Shown piece after piece: positions 14,039-21,379 of a stretch of DNA of 25,754 bases (positions are counted from its first letter, which is position 1; each line of letters opens with the position of its first letter). Made by a program: the position numbers and the translations under genes. The stretch is from the NCBI GenBank assembly GCA_002393575.1, contig DGSN01000007.1, forward strand, positions 71,359 through 97,112, in the 5' to 3' direction. Source of the stretch: Prevotellaceae bacterium UBA4361 (GTDB lineage Bacteria > Bacteroidota > Bacteroidia > Bacteroidales > Bacteroidaceae). The notes under the pieces were generated by a model, which was given only the letters and a program-made list of their open reading frames with translations, made no database searches and was not told where the DNA came from.

Positions 14039-14314
14039 ATGAGAATTCCAGACAAACGTTTTCCGAAGTTGCTCAGTTACAAGAAGGTGGGTTTGGTGAT
14101 GGAGCGTGAAGATGCCGAAAAGCGTCGTATTCCGTTTGATTGTGTTTATATGGCGAAGAACGGTCGTCTTGTGGAGTGTGAGAATGTTGTGTGTATCAAG
14201 TACGACATCAAGCATCATCGTCATACTGTGCAGTTTCCTGATAGTGGTGTTGTGCGGACATTGCGTGATGTTTTATTACTGAGTGTGAACGAATTTAAGA
14301 TAGTCGTGAACTGA
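14039..14314 (+). CDS. Unknown protein, 91 aa
   Basis: Starts MRIPDKRFPKLLSYKKVGLV. Basic and beta-rich: segments such as DCVYMAKNGRLVECENVVCI and a later H-H-R-H-T-V-Q-F suggest a small beta-barrel, with a C-terminal LLLSVNEFKIVVN. No family match is recognised. It is the first gene after the promoter at 13949-13978. Its stop overlaps the next start (TGATG), so it is coupled to 14314-14589. Confidence 0.65.
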   Translation: MRIPDKRFPKLLSYKKVGLVMEREDAEKRRIPFDCVYMAKNGRLVECENVVCIKYDIKHHRHTVQFPDSGVVRTLRDVLLLSVNEFKIVVN

Positions 14315-14589
14315 TGAAAGAGAAGGAGGAAGAAAATAGTTCTATTCAGACTGTCACCTATCCATCGGTGATTGAGGATTTTGTGCGGTCGTATGCTCCT
14401 GTTGATATTGAGGGCATAGCCGATATGGTCTTCACCCGTGGTATGCTTCGTAATGCGCTTGGTGCTTATCCTCGAAAGGATAGTGAGAACGACCCTTTGG
14501 ATGATTATCTTGCGATGCTGGCGGGTTTAGGTTTTACTCTTCACTTGACAAGTTATGGCGAGCCTGGCTTGCTGTGTATTATTAAGTGA
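14314..14589 (+). CDS. Unknown small acidic protein, 91 aa
   Basis: Starts MKEKEEENSSIQTVTYPSVI and ends EPGLLCIIK. The N-terminus is very acidic. The region IEGIADMVFTRGMLRNALGA followed by LDDYLAMLAGLGFTLHLTS has a helical pattern that could be a small winged-helix or adaptor fold, but no specific motif is convincing. It overlaps the upstream stop by one base. It is followed at once by two CRRAA-loop hairpins (14596-14651) and then by the terminase genes. Confidence 0.65.
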   Translation: MKEKEEENSSIQTVTYPSVIEDFVRSYAPVDIEGIADMVFTRGMLRNALGAYPRKDSENDPLDDYLAMLAGLGFTLHLTSYGEPGLLCIIK

Positions 14590-14595
14590 TGAGAG

Positions 14596-14651
14596 CCGAA
14601 AGCGAAACTTTCGGGAACAGGGAAAGAAAGAACCGAAAGCGGAACTTTCGG
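14596..14651. repeat. Two CRRAA-loop hairpins between genes
   Basis: CCGAAAG-CGAAA-CTTTCGG at 14596-14614 and CCGAAAG-CGGAA-CTTTCGG at 14633-14651, 37 bases apart, followed by GAACGGTGG as in the other copies. They sit just after the stop at 14589. Confidence 0.8.
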
Positions 14652-14728
14652 GAACGGTGGTATTATTACATTTTGAAATTCTGAGATTTTAATATTTTGA
14701 AATTTTATCATAACAAAATTATAAAATT

Positions 14729-15592
14729 ATGGGTACAGAACCGAGTCAGCACACCATGCAGCAGGTGACACGTCATATTGAGCTGGGAATTCCGTTGGAG
14801 GAGCTGCGCTTAGGTGACAAGCAGCGTGAGCGAGTGAAGTTATGTTTAGAGTTATATCACAGATTCGAAGACAATCCCTATATGGATGTTGACATGTGGT
14901 TGAAGCGGAAGGGAAGGCGAACTTGGCAGATTGTGATAGACAAGCAGATTTTCCTACATATTCTTTCGCTTTGTCAAAGGAACAGTAGTCGTGAGATGTC
15001 GAAGGTGATTGTGCGTAGGGTGGCGATGGATTCCATTCGTCATGGTGATGCAGTGGGTGACAACACGGCAAAAATCAAGGGAGCTGAGTTGCTGAAGGAC
15101 ATAGACCACTTGGACAAGGAGGACAGTGCGGTAGAGGCAGCCAGCAATACAGCTCAGTTGCCTATATTCCTCACCTCCCGTGTCGAGACGATTAGTAGTG
15201 ACAAGAAGACGATTACCCGTAAGGAGTTGATAGCCTTGTATAACAGATATGGTGGTACGAAGGACCATATTCAGCAGATGCTGGAGCAACGCATGGAAGA
15301 GTTGGAGCGTCGTTCGCTGGACGATGATGGCAGCGGCAGAACCGCTGCATACAGAAAAACTGACGAGGTGGACGATGATGGCAGCGGCAGAACCGCTGCA
15401 TACGGAGAAGCTGACGAGGTGGACGATGATGGCAGCGGCAGAACCGCTGCATACAGAGAAACTGACGAGGTGGATGATGATGGCAACGGCAGAACCGCTG
15501 CATACGGAGAAGCTGACGAGGTGGATGATGATGGCAATGGCGAAACTCCTGCATATAAAGAGGTGGAGGAATTGGAAGAGGAGGACTTTTAA
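14729..15592 (+). CDS. Probable terminase small subunit with repeat-expanded tail
   Basis: 287 residues, directly upstream of the large terminase. The first about 195 residues are helical and basic (RRTWQIVIDKQIFLHILSLC, KVIVRRVAMDSIRHGD), which suits a small terminase that recognises DNA and recruits the large subunit. The call is by position and general character, because small terminases are poorly conserved. From residue 197 on, five 17-residue repeats of type D-D-D-G-S-G-R-T-A-A-Y-R-x-T-D-E-V form an acidic tail ending EELEEEDF. The repeats derive from a 51-bp DNA repeat that contains the hairpin GCAGCGG-CAGAA-CCGCTGC, also found between genes at 20243-20261. The tail is probably disordered and may be dispensable. 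The repeat number looks prone to change. Confidence 0.6.
   Translation: MGTEPSQHTMQQVTRHIELGIPLEELRLGDKQRERVKLCLELYHRFEDNPYMDVDMWLKRKGRRTWQIVIDKQIFLHILSLCQRNSSREMSKVIVRRVAMDSIRHGDAVGDNTAKIKGAELLKDIDHLDKEDSAVEAASNTAQLPIFLTSRVETISSDKKTITRKELIALYNRYGGTKDHIQQMLEQRMEELERRSLDDDGSGRTAAYRKTDEVDDDGSGRTAAYGEADEVDDDGSGRTAAYRETDEVDDDGNGRTAAYGEADEVDDDGNGETPAYKEVEELEEEDF
15317..15571 (+). repeat. Five 51-bp tandem repeats with embedded hairpins, in frame
   Basis: Units start at 15317, 15368, 15419, 15470 and 15521. Units 1 and 3 resemble each other, as do 2 and 4 (AGAGAAACTGA against GGAGAAGCTGA after the hairpin), so a 102-bp doubling probably occurred. Hairpins lie at 15330-15348, 15381-15399 and 15432-15450. 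The fourth has one mismatch and the fifth is decayed. Confidence 0.85.
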
Positions 15593-15705
15593 AATTCTGG
15601 TATTATATTATTTCAATATTCTATGATGCAGTAATTTAAAAGTTTTGAAATATTTAGATTTTAGAATTATGTAATTTTATCATGCAAAAATAATAAAATT
15701 TTAGT

Positions 15706-17532
15706 ATGATGCACACAGGGCTATTAGACAGTGTATTGCCTTTGGATTTGGCTGAGGGAAAGAAGCTCACACCGAAGTATCGTGAGATGTACCTAAGTCG
15801 TGCTCAGCAGTTGATATATAATTTTGGTGCGAGGGAGACCTATATCCGTGCAGGTCGAGGATTCGGCAAGACAAGTATAGAAGCCCCATTTCTGACGGCG
15901 AATGTGCAGACGATACCGAGAGGTTTAGGTGCGTTCTTAGGTAATAGTTTGAAGCAGCTGTACTGTAAGACGATGCCGAATATGGTTAAGTCGTTAGAGA
16001 CGATGTTAGGATGGAAGGAGGGTGTGCAGTATTTCCGTGGTCATGCTCCGAAGCGTTCGGGTTATGTTGAGCCCTTGGTGAAGCCTCGTGTCTGGGAGAA
16101 CGCTTTGCATTTCTACAATGGTGCTGTGATGATTATGGTTTCGATGGAGCAGCGAGCGTCTGCCAACAGTTACAACCTATGTTGGATTATGGGGGACGAG
16201 GTTCGTTTCTTTAATTGGCAGAAAGTCTTGCAAGAGGTAATTCCCGCCTTGCGTGGCGATGTCTATGACCATCCTGGTTGGTCGAAGAAGAACCCTCGTT
16301 ATTTGAGTCAGACTTGGTGTAGTGATAGTGGTTTGACGTTGGCTCAGCAGGAGTGGGAGAGTGCGGAGGATGACCAGACCGAAGAAGTGAATCAGCAGAT
16401 TGTCGAGATGCTTGCAGAGCAGCAGCATTACATGGAGGAGTATGGCATTGACTTGTCGAATAGTCATGAGTTTCCTGAGTGGAGCAGTCGATTGCAGGAG
16501 TTGCGTTGTCAGAGTCTGGCATTTTTCAATTTTAGTTCCTTGGAAAATATTGAAATACTTGGTGAGGATTATATAGCGAGGATGGAGCGTCAGTTGCCGA
16601 AGTTGGTATTTGACAGGCAGATTTTGGGTAAGCGCACGGCTGCGGCGAAGGACGGATATTATTCGAGTTTCGATGTCCATGTTCATGGGTATGCGCCACG
16701 TGAGGACGACCAGACCGAAGTGATCCAGAAGAAGTTCATGGCGAAGCACAAGATGATGAACGGCGACTCGTATAAGGCACCAGACCTTGATGCCTTGCAG
16801 CGTGCCACTTACAACTGTGTGCTTGATACGGACGTAGTGCCTGGCTTGCCATTGCGGATTGCTTTCGACTACAACAAGAACATCAATACTGTGGTGACAG
16901 GTCAGCAGTACAAGATGGATGGTGTGGAGAGTGTTGTGGTGTTGAGTTCCATGTATGTAAAGAATGAGCAAAAGCTGCGTGAGCTTTGTAGGAAGTGGTG
17001 TCGTTACTATGAGCCTCACAAGGCAACTTGCAATGATGTTATATATTATTATGATGCAACGGCGAAGCAGGGTGGTACTTATGCCTTGGAGGAGCAGGAA
17101 AAGTACAAGTTTTATAATGTCGTGAATGAAGAGTTGACGGCGCGAGGTTGGCATGTCATTATGGTGGATATGAAGACACCTATGCGTCACGACCAGAAGT
17201 ATCAGTTTCTGAATGATGTCATGAGCGGTCAGCAGCAGTTATTCTTCAGAATCAATGTTGAGAATAACGAATACTTGATAGTAGCGATGGAGAACGCGAA
17301 GGTGGCTACAGCCGTTGACAAGAATGGGCATACCTACGTGAAGAAGGACAAGGGTAGGGAGAAGTACAGGTCCAGTTCTCCGACGGCAGGACCGCTTGAA
17401 GAGCGCACTGATATTTCCGATGCCGCTGATACCCTGATTATCGGCTGTCGGTTCTATGGTTTTGGTGGTAGGGGATTCAGTGCAGCTTCCTTTGGTGGTA
17501 AGATGCGTGTGAGCCGACCTGTAATGGGTTGA
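15706..17532 (+). CDS. terL: Phage terminase large subunit
   Basis: 608 residues, a normal length. The ATPase has Walker A GRGFGKTS (50-57) and Walker B CWIMGDE (159-165, ending in catalytic D-E). The C-terminal RNase H-like nuclease has its acidic set at D388 (RIAFDYNKN), D450 (YYYDATAKQGG) and D572/D575 (TDISDAADTL). It cuts concatemeric DNA and pumps it into the prohead at the portal. It follows the probable small terminase after a 113-base AT-rich spacer. Two ATGs in tandem (15706, 15709) are possible starts; the first was taken. No portal gene follows directly, which is unusual: a possible RNA gene and a plasmid module lie between terminase and the head genes. Confidence 0.95.
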   Translation: MMHTGLLDSVLPLDLAEGKKLTPKYREMYLSRAQQLIYNFGARETYIRAGRGFGKTSIEAPFLTANVQTIPRGLGAFLGNSLKQLYCKTMPNMVKSLETMLGWKEGVQYFRGHAPKRSGYVEPLVKPRVWENALHFYNGAVMIMVSMEQRASANSYNLCWIMGDEVRFFNWQKVLQEVIPALRGDVYDHPGWSKKNPRYLSQTWCSDSGLTLAQQEWESAEDDQTEEVNQQIVEMLAEQQHYMEEYGIDLSNSHEFPEWSSRLQELRCQSLAFFNFSSLENIEILGEDYIARMERQLPKLVFDRQILGKRTAAAKDGYYSSFDVHVHGYAPREDDQTEVIQKKFMAKHKMMNGDSYKAPDLDALQRATYNCVLDTDVVPGLPLRIAFDYNKNINTVVTGQQYKMDGVESVVVLSSMYVKNEQKLRELCRKWCRYYEPHKATCNDVIYYYDATAKQGGTYALEEQEKYKFYNVVNEELTARGWHVIMVDMKTPMRHDQKYQFLNDVMSGQQQLFFRINVENNEYLIVAMENAKVATAVDKNGHTYVKKDKGREKYRSSSPTAGPLEERTDISDAADTLIIGCRFYGFGGRGFSAASFGGKMRVSRPVMG

Positions 17533-17572
17533 TTTATTTATGACTATCAAATCATTTTTGCATTTAAAAATT

Positions 17573-17602
17573 TTTGAATTTTAAAATTTATTCGTATCTT
17601 TG
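17573..17602 (+). promoter_or_regulatory. Promoter of an ORF-less transcript
   Basis: TTTG (17573-17576) and TATCTTTG (17595-17602), 18 bases apart, a full Bacteroidota consensus. No ATG-started frame of any size follows before the terminator at 17779-17822. Confidence 0.65.
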
Positions 17603-17608
17603 CGTTGT

Positions 17609-17822
17609 TTTAGACAAGACTTCCAAAGATTAGGATAGGGGGGGGGAGTTGCTGTAGAACGCTCACCTGTCCTTTGTTTTCGAGAATTAAAACTGATCAT
17701 AAATATTATACAAGGTTTAGGTTTCATTCTAAAAGGACGACGTATTGACCATTCGCGAGAATCGTTGATATATATAGCAAAGAGGAAAGGGGTGGCTTAG
17801 TGCTTCCCTTTCCTCTTTTTTT
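17609..17822 (+). ncRNA. Candidate small RNA, about 210 nt
   Basis: The stretch from the expected start of the 17573-17602 promoter to the T-run of the terminator at 17779-17822 has no rightward ATG. It contains nine Gs in a row (17638-17646) and foldable parts: AGGATAGG pairing with CCTGTCCT (one G-U pair) and ATTC-GCGA-GAAT. It lies between the rightward terminase gene and the leftward rep gene, a place where copy-control or immunity RNAs could act. It is not recognised as tmRNA, 6S or RNase P RNA. The 3' half of the leftward rep transcript could overlap it if that transcript reads through. Confidence 0.5.
17779..17822 (+). terminator. Strong rho-independent terminator
   Basis: Perfect 13-bp stem AAAGAGGAAAGGG / CCCTTTCCTCTTT, 14-base loop, followed by a run of Ts (17816-17822). 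Confidence 0.85.
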
Positions 17823-17861
17823 ATTGCCATGCCAGAAGCGCGACTTGCTGAGAAACGAAGA

Positions 17862-17880
17862 CCGAAAGCGAAACTTTCGG
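17862..17880. repeat. Single CRRAA-loop hairpin after rep
   Basis: CCGAAAG-CGAAA-CTTTCGG, preceded by CTGAGAAACGA and followed by GGACGGTGGC, as in the other copies. It lies 22 bases past the leftward rep stop at 17903. Confidence 0.8.
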
Positions 17881-17902
17881 GGACGGTGGCAGGAGTGGTG
17901 GC

Positions 17903-19390
17903 TTAGTTGGATTTCTTGTAGCCAGTTTTGAGGACTCTGCCGTGGTCCATGCCTCCCATGACCTTTCTGACGGTATTCATTAAGGTGTTCATTTCCGATG
18001 GGTTATGTTCGGTCATTTGGATGTACTGCTGATATTCCTCGTAGGTATTGAATTCTATCCAGATGAATCCGTCGATGCTGCCTTGGTGCTTTGCCTTTTG
18101 CAGGACAGGGTGGAGGATGCCGTCGTATTCACGAAGTATCTGTTGCCATTCTTCTGCGAATTCCCCTTTGTTCTTTTTTGGTGTGTAGTTTTGTTTTTCG
18201 TTTACTTGTTCGAACAGGTTCAGTTGAGTTGCCTCCTGCATCTTCTTGAGTCGGTTCTTCACCCAGTTGCGAAGTAGCGCGATGGTGTATGCCGCCACAT
18301 CTTCTGGGTAGTGGTGTTCGATGATGCCTGGCAGTTCCTGATAGACGTAGGATGAGAAGTCGCTGAAGTCTTCATCCTTGACCTTGATGATGATAGGTTC
18401 GATGAGTGCTTCCTTTAGGTCACCACATCGTTTCATGAGTGTATCGACGATTTTCTTGTTGGCAGCCATCCTATATTTCTTCTTGTCCATTGCTGTCTTG
18501 TGCAGTTTGAATTCAATGTAGAGTGGGTCGCCTGTCTTTCGTCCATTGGGCATGATTTCGTGGAAGTCGAAGGTGATGTCGATTTGTTTCTCTTGGCTCA
18601 TGCGCACGAGGTCGCTTTGTACTTTCTGGAGCACGTACTTCTTGAACTGCGAGTATTTAGGCAGTTGGTAGGTTTTTTCACCTGTCTTCTCGTTCTTGAC
18701 GAAGAGTCCTAAGTAGTCTTTGATTTCGTTGACGGTGAGTTTTCCCTTGCCTGACTGTTCGCATTTGTGTTTGAGGAGGGAGTAGAGTTGTGGAGTGTGT
18801 GATGCCGTGCTGATACGTGCGATGATGTTAGGATGGTTGACATAGCCTTTCGACATATCGAATACCCAGTCAGCGACTTCTGGATTGATTCGGAAGTCGA
18901 GCCATCCTTTAGAGCGTGTGACGGTTTTGAGTTCTCCGTTCTTGCTTGTGAAGGTATATCCTTCTGTGGTGATGGGTGTTTCGCCTTGCAGGAAGATGTT
19001 TATCCACTGAATGACGAGTCCTCCCTTTTCGTCATGCGTGATGCGTTTGGCTTTGATTTCGAGTATTTCCTTGACGGCTTTCTCGATTTGGTCGTAATGC
19101 CCAGCTGTGATGCCATATTCAGCGAGTGTGATGCGTATGGGTTCAAGGTGGTGTTCTTTATCGTCCTCCGTGAAAAGAGGTCTTGGAACGTCTTTCGAGT
19201 TGTTTCTGCCGTCGGAAAAATACGAGTTGATAAAGTTCTGGATGTTGTCAGACACCTTTATCATGATGTCCTGTTGCAGGAGTGATAATCCTTTGAAGAA
19301 TTCCGTATAGACGAAGGGCGTGTTAATCCATCTTGCATCCAGTAGATTCGCTTTCTTTTCTATCGGGTTATTTTTGTCGTCCTTTTTCAT
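17903..19390 (-). CDS. Plasmid replication initiator, Rep_3 / RepB-like
   Basis: 495 residues. The arrangement fits Rep_3 (RepB/RepE-type) initiators: two winged-helix-like halves. The first includes GLSLLQQDIMIKVSDNIQNF and LAEYGI; the second includes SLLKHKCEQSGKGKLTVNEI and YSQFKKYVLQKVQSDLVRMS, followed by ITFDFHEI. The phrase KGLSLLQQDIMIKV and the K-Y-x-x-F-K-x-Y-V-L pattern are typical of the family as I know it. The C-terminal extension (about 330-495) is longer than in simple plasmid Reps. It would bind the iterons at 19408-19619, directly upstream of its own gene, so autoregulation is likely. It is followed by a CRRAA-loop hairpin. The same strand carries ParA and a small protein upstream. 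Confidence 0.8.
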   Translation of the reverse strand: MKKDDKNNPIEKKANLLDARWINTPFVYTEFFKGLSLLQQDIMIKVSDNIQNFINSYFSDGRNNSKDVPRPLFTEDDKEHHLEPIRITLAEYGITAGHYDQIEKAVKEILEIKAKRITHDEKGGLVIQWINIFLQGETPITTEGYTFTSKNGELKTVTRSKGWLDFRINPEVADWVFDMSKGYVNHPNIIARISTASHTPQLYSLLKHKCEQSGKGKLTVNEIKDYLGLFVKNEKTGEKTYQLPKYSQFKKYVLQKVQSDLVRMSQEKQIDITFDFHEIMPNGRKTGDPLYIEFKLHKTAMDKKKYRMAANKKIVDTLMKRCGDLKEALIEPIIIKVKDEDFSDFSSYVYQELPGIIEHHYPEDVAAYTIALLRNWVKNRLKKMQEATQLNLFEQVNEKQNYTPKKNKGEFAEEWQQILREYDGILHPVLQKAKHQGSIDGFIWIEFNTYEEYQQYIQMTEHNPSEMNTLMNTVRKVMGGMDHGRVLKTGYKKSN

Positions 19391-19407
19391 ACCTTTTCAA
19401 TTTTTAA

Positions 19408-19619
19408 TCTACCATCTTGTTTACCTTTTTAAGTGTAAGTGTTTGATAATGAAGTTTTTGCACTTACAACAAGAAGCCTCTTTTTTCACTTCGTTATCGC
19501 CTTTTGTTCTTATTTGGCAAAATCCATCTACCATTTTGTTCACGGTATTCTACCATCTTGTTTACGTATTTTGCCAATAATCTACCATCTTGTTTACGAT
19601 ATTCTACCATCTTGTTTAC
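19408..19619. repeat. Rep iterons, candidate plasmid origin
   Basis: Five copies of TCTACCATCTTGTTTAC (copy 2 differs at two bases): 19408-19424, 19527-19543, 19549-19565, 19581-19597 and 19603-19619. Spacings are 22, 32 and 22 bp in the right-hand cluster. The first and last copies extend to an identical 32-bp word (19408-19439 and 19603-19634) ending AAGTGTAAG. To the right lies AT-rich DNA (19635-19760) with an inverted repeat ATATCAGTT / AACTGATAT (19642-19650, 19695-19703), a possible melting region. Confidence 0.85.
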
Positions 19620-19777
19620 CTTTTTAAGTGTAAGGTGTTGAATATCAGTTGTTTTGTAGGTTGACAATTTCACAATTTTATTTCAATTTTCTCAAACTGA
19701 TATTATAGATATATACCCTTCTTAAAAAGAAATAAAAAAGAAAAAGTGAAAAAAAGTGGTTCGTTGGTCATTGGTTG

Positions 19778-19798
19778 CCACGAAACAGAATTTCGTGG
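19778..19798. repeat. CRRAA-loop hairpin with a different stem
   Basis: CCACGAAA-CAGAA-TTTCGTGG, followed by AACGGTGGGG. The loop and 3' flank match the rest of the family, but the stem has changed on both arms and still pairs fully. It lies 18 bases past the stop of the 19816-20148 gene. Confidence 0.8.
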
Positions 19799-19815
19799 AA
19801 CGGTGGGGTGGTGGG

Positions 19816-20148
19816 TTAGAGCGAGTAGGATTCCTCGATGATGTTGTTGATGGTTTCCTTCATCTTCTCGTCGATGAATCCTTCATCGGTGACGTAGGTA
19901 GAGAAGAAGAACTGTGTGACAGCATAGAGCAGGTTTTGTTTCTCGATTTCGTTTCTGACGGAGCAGAAGTTGATTTTTTTGGCGAGTTCATCAGGCATGA
20001 AGAACTGCGTAGGGTTTGCTCGTCCGTATTTGCGGATGCGCTTTTGCTTCAGTTTTTTAAGCTCTGCGCTGCCGATGTTGATGGGGTTGCGGTACTCAGC
20101 TTCTGTCTGGTCAGCAAATTGCTGGATGGTGATTTTTTTCTTAGCCAT
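19816..20148 (-). CDS. Small protein downstream of ParA, possible ParB-type partner
   Basis: 110 residues starting MAKKKITIQQFADQTEAEYR. The N-terminus is basic; a central segment has KKLKQKRIRKYGRANPTQFF, then helices (DEKMKETINNIIEESYSL). It lies between parA and rep on the same strand, where many plasmids carry the small DNA-binding partner of ParA that binds the centromere. The basic central part fits DNA binding, but no ribbon-helix-helix or ParB motif is certain, so the role is inferred from position. A 200-base spacer of G-rich repeat and hairpins separates it from parA. No own promoter is seen. Confidence 0.7.
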   Translation of the reverse strand: MAKKKITIQQFADQTEAEYRNPINIGSAELKKLKQKRIRKYGRANPTQFFMPDELAKKINFCSVRNEIEKQNLLYAVTQFFFSTYVTDEGFIDEKMKETINNIIEESYSL

Positions 20149-20181
20149 GATTTTTATGATTTAAAGATGTTGTTATTTTAT

Positions 20182-20218
20182 GGGGTTGATGGGTTTAATG
20201 GGGGGGTGGGGTGGGGGA
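20182..20218. repeat. G-rich repeat before the 19816-20148 gene
   Basis: Plus-strand G-runs starting TGGGGTTGATGGGTTTAATG, then GGGGGGGTGGGGTGGGGG. Same module as 3501-3597 and 7654-7681; G-quadruplex capable. Confidence 0.65.
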
Positions 20219-20336
20219 CCGAAAGCAGAATGGAAGAATACGGCAGCGGCAAAACCGCTGCATACTGAGAAACTGAAAGCCGAAAGCAGAACTTTCGGGA
20301 ACGGTGGCGAGGGGAACCCGAAAACAGAACTTTCGG
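20219..20336. repeat. Mixed CRRAA-loop hairpin cluster after parA
   Basis: Left to right: a half copy CCGAAAG-CAGAA (20219-20230); GCAGCGG-CAAAA-CCGCTGC (20243-20261), the same element as inside the small terminase gene; CATACTGAGAAACTGA; CCGAAAG-CAGAA-CTTTCGG (20280-20298); and CCGAAAA-CAGAA-CTTTCGG (20318-20336), exactly 38 bp later. This cluster joins the two stem types in one place. Confidence 0.85.
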
Positions 20337-20348
20337 GAACGGTGGCTG

Positions 20349-21134
20349 TTAGGATGGATTGATTTTTCGTTTCCAGTTTTTCTTCCTTTTTGTTTTGGTG
20401 ATTTCTTCTGCGAGTGCGAGGTAGTCTTTTGCTCCGTTGGACTCTGCATCGAATTCGAAGATAGACTGGTGTTCGATAGGTGTGGAATCGAAAGCCACGC
20501 ATCTTCTGATGGTTGTCTTGAAAGTAGGTACGTTCTTGTTTTGTTCGAAGAGTTCCTTCACTTGTCGGGCGATGTTGGTTCTCTTGTCGAATTTGGTGAA
20601 GAGGTAGCCGAGGATGGTGAGTTTCGGGTTCAGTTCAGCCTTGATGCCTTCGATGTCTGGTATCAGCTTGAGTGAGCCTTGTACTGAGAATGCGGCGCAT
20701 TCGAGAGGGATGATGATAGACTCGGACGCTATCATTGCGTTGTAGTTGAGTAGTGATGCTGATGGTGGGCAGTCAATCAGGATGTAGTCGTATTGTGTTG
20801 CGATTTGAGAGAGGTAGTGTCGGAGTACGGTTAGTTTCTTATACTCTGGCAGTTCCTTGGCGATGCTTTCCAGTGCGGGTGAGCCTGGCATATAGTCCAG
20901 TCCTTTTCCTCTTTCATATATAGGAAAGGAGTGGCATTTGCCTGTTAGCATTTCGTAGATGGTTTCGTTGCCGTCAGTCTTCGGGTCGAATCCGAGTGCT
21001 TTGGTGAGGTTACACTGTGAGTCCGTGTCGATGAGAAGTACCGACTTGTCGAGCAGCCATAGTGCTGTTCCGAGGTTCAGGGTGGTGGTGGTTTTAGCCA
21101 CTCCACCTTTGTAATTAAGGATAGAGATAATCAT
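20349..21134 (-). CDS. parA: ParA-family partition ATPase
   Basis: 261 residues. It opens with the deviant Walker A KGGVAKTT (9-16), then LLIDTDSQ (33-40, Walker A') and YDYILIDCPPS (Walker B), the standard ParA/MinD order. There is no N-terminal helix-turn-helix extension, so it is a short, type Ib-like or Soj-like ParA. It would position or segregate the element as a low-copy plasmid. The tail is basic (KTKRKKNWKRKINPS) and may bind DNA non-specifically. The gene has a strong promoter at 21169-21199, divergent from the HU-like gene, and leads to the small protein and probably rep. Confidence 0.93.
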   Translation of the reverse strand: MIISILNYKGGVAKTTTTLNLGTALWLLDKSVLLIDTDSQCNLTKALGFDPKTDGNETIYEMLTGKCHSFPIYERGKGLDYMPGSPALESIAKELPEYKKLTVLRHYLSQIATQYDYILIDCPPSASLLNYNAMIASESIIIPLECAAFSVQGSLKLIPDIEGIKAELNPKLTILGYLFTKFDKRTNIARQVKELFEQNKNVPTFKTTIRRCVAFDSTPIEHQSIFEFDAESNGAKDYLALAEEITKTKRKKNWKRKINPS

Positions 21135-21168
21135 AGTTTTGCGTGTAAATTGATTTTAAAGACGTGCG

Positions 21169-21199
21169 CAAAGATACGTCTTGTTTTTTTTATTGCAAA
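21169..21199 (-). promoter_or_regulatory. Promoter for parA
   Basis: TTTG (21199-21196) and TATCTTTG (21176-21169) on the minus strand, 19 bases apart, a full consensus. The start would be near 21162, about 28 bases before the ATG. Confidence 0.7.
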
Positions 21200-21290
21200 G
21201 AAAAAATTTAATTTTAACATTTAAAAATGAAAAATATTTTACTTTTTATAATTTTGAAATGATAGAATTTTGAAATTATTGCATTTTTGT

Positions 21291-21323
21291 TTTGGTACAA
21301 TAGAAATTTTTTCCCTATCTTTG
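21291..21323 (+). promoter_or_regulatory. Promoter for the HU-like gene
   Basis: TTTG (21291-21294) and TATCTTTG (21316-21323), 21 bases apart. Divergent to the parA promoter across an AT-rich gap. Confidence 0.65.
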
Positions 21324-21379
21324 TCTGCGATTGGAAGTCATTTGTCTCATATTAACATACATTATTAAAAGGAACATAT

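Noticed and set aside
15213..15554. Minus-strand frames with C-H-H-H-P-P repeats
   Set aside because: Antisense image of the 51-bp repeats in the small terminase candidate.
16177..17190. Long open frame (337 codons) antisense to the large terminase
   Set aside because: It lies wholly inside terL, whose motifs are clear; it is a frame left open by codon use and has no family pattern.
18999..19008. Possible DnaA box (TTATCCACT)
   Set aside because: One mismatch, single copy and inside the rep coding sequence; expected by chance.
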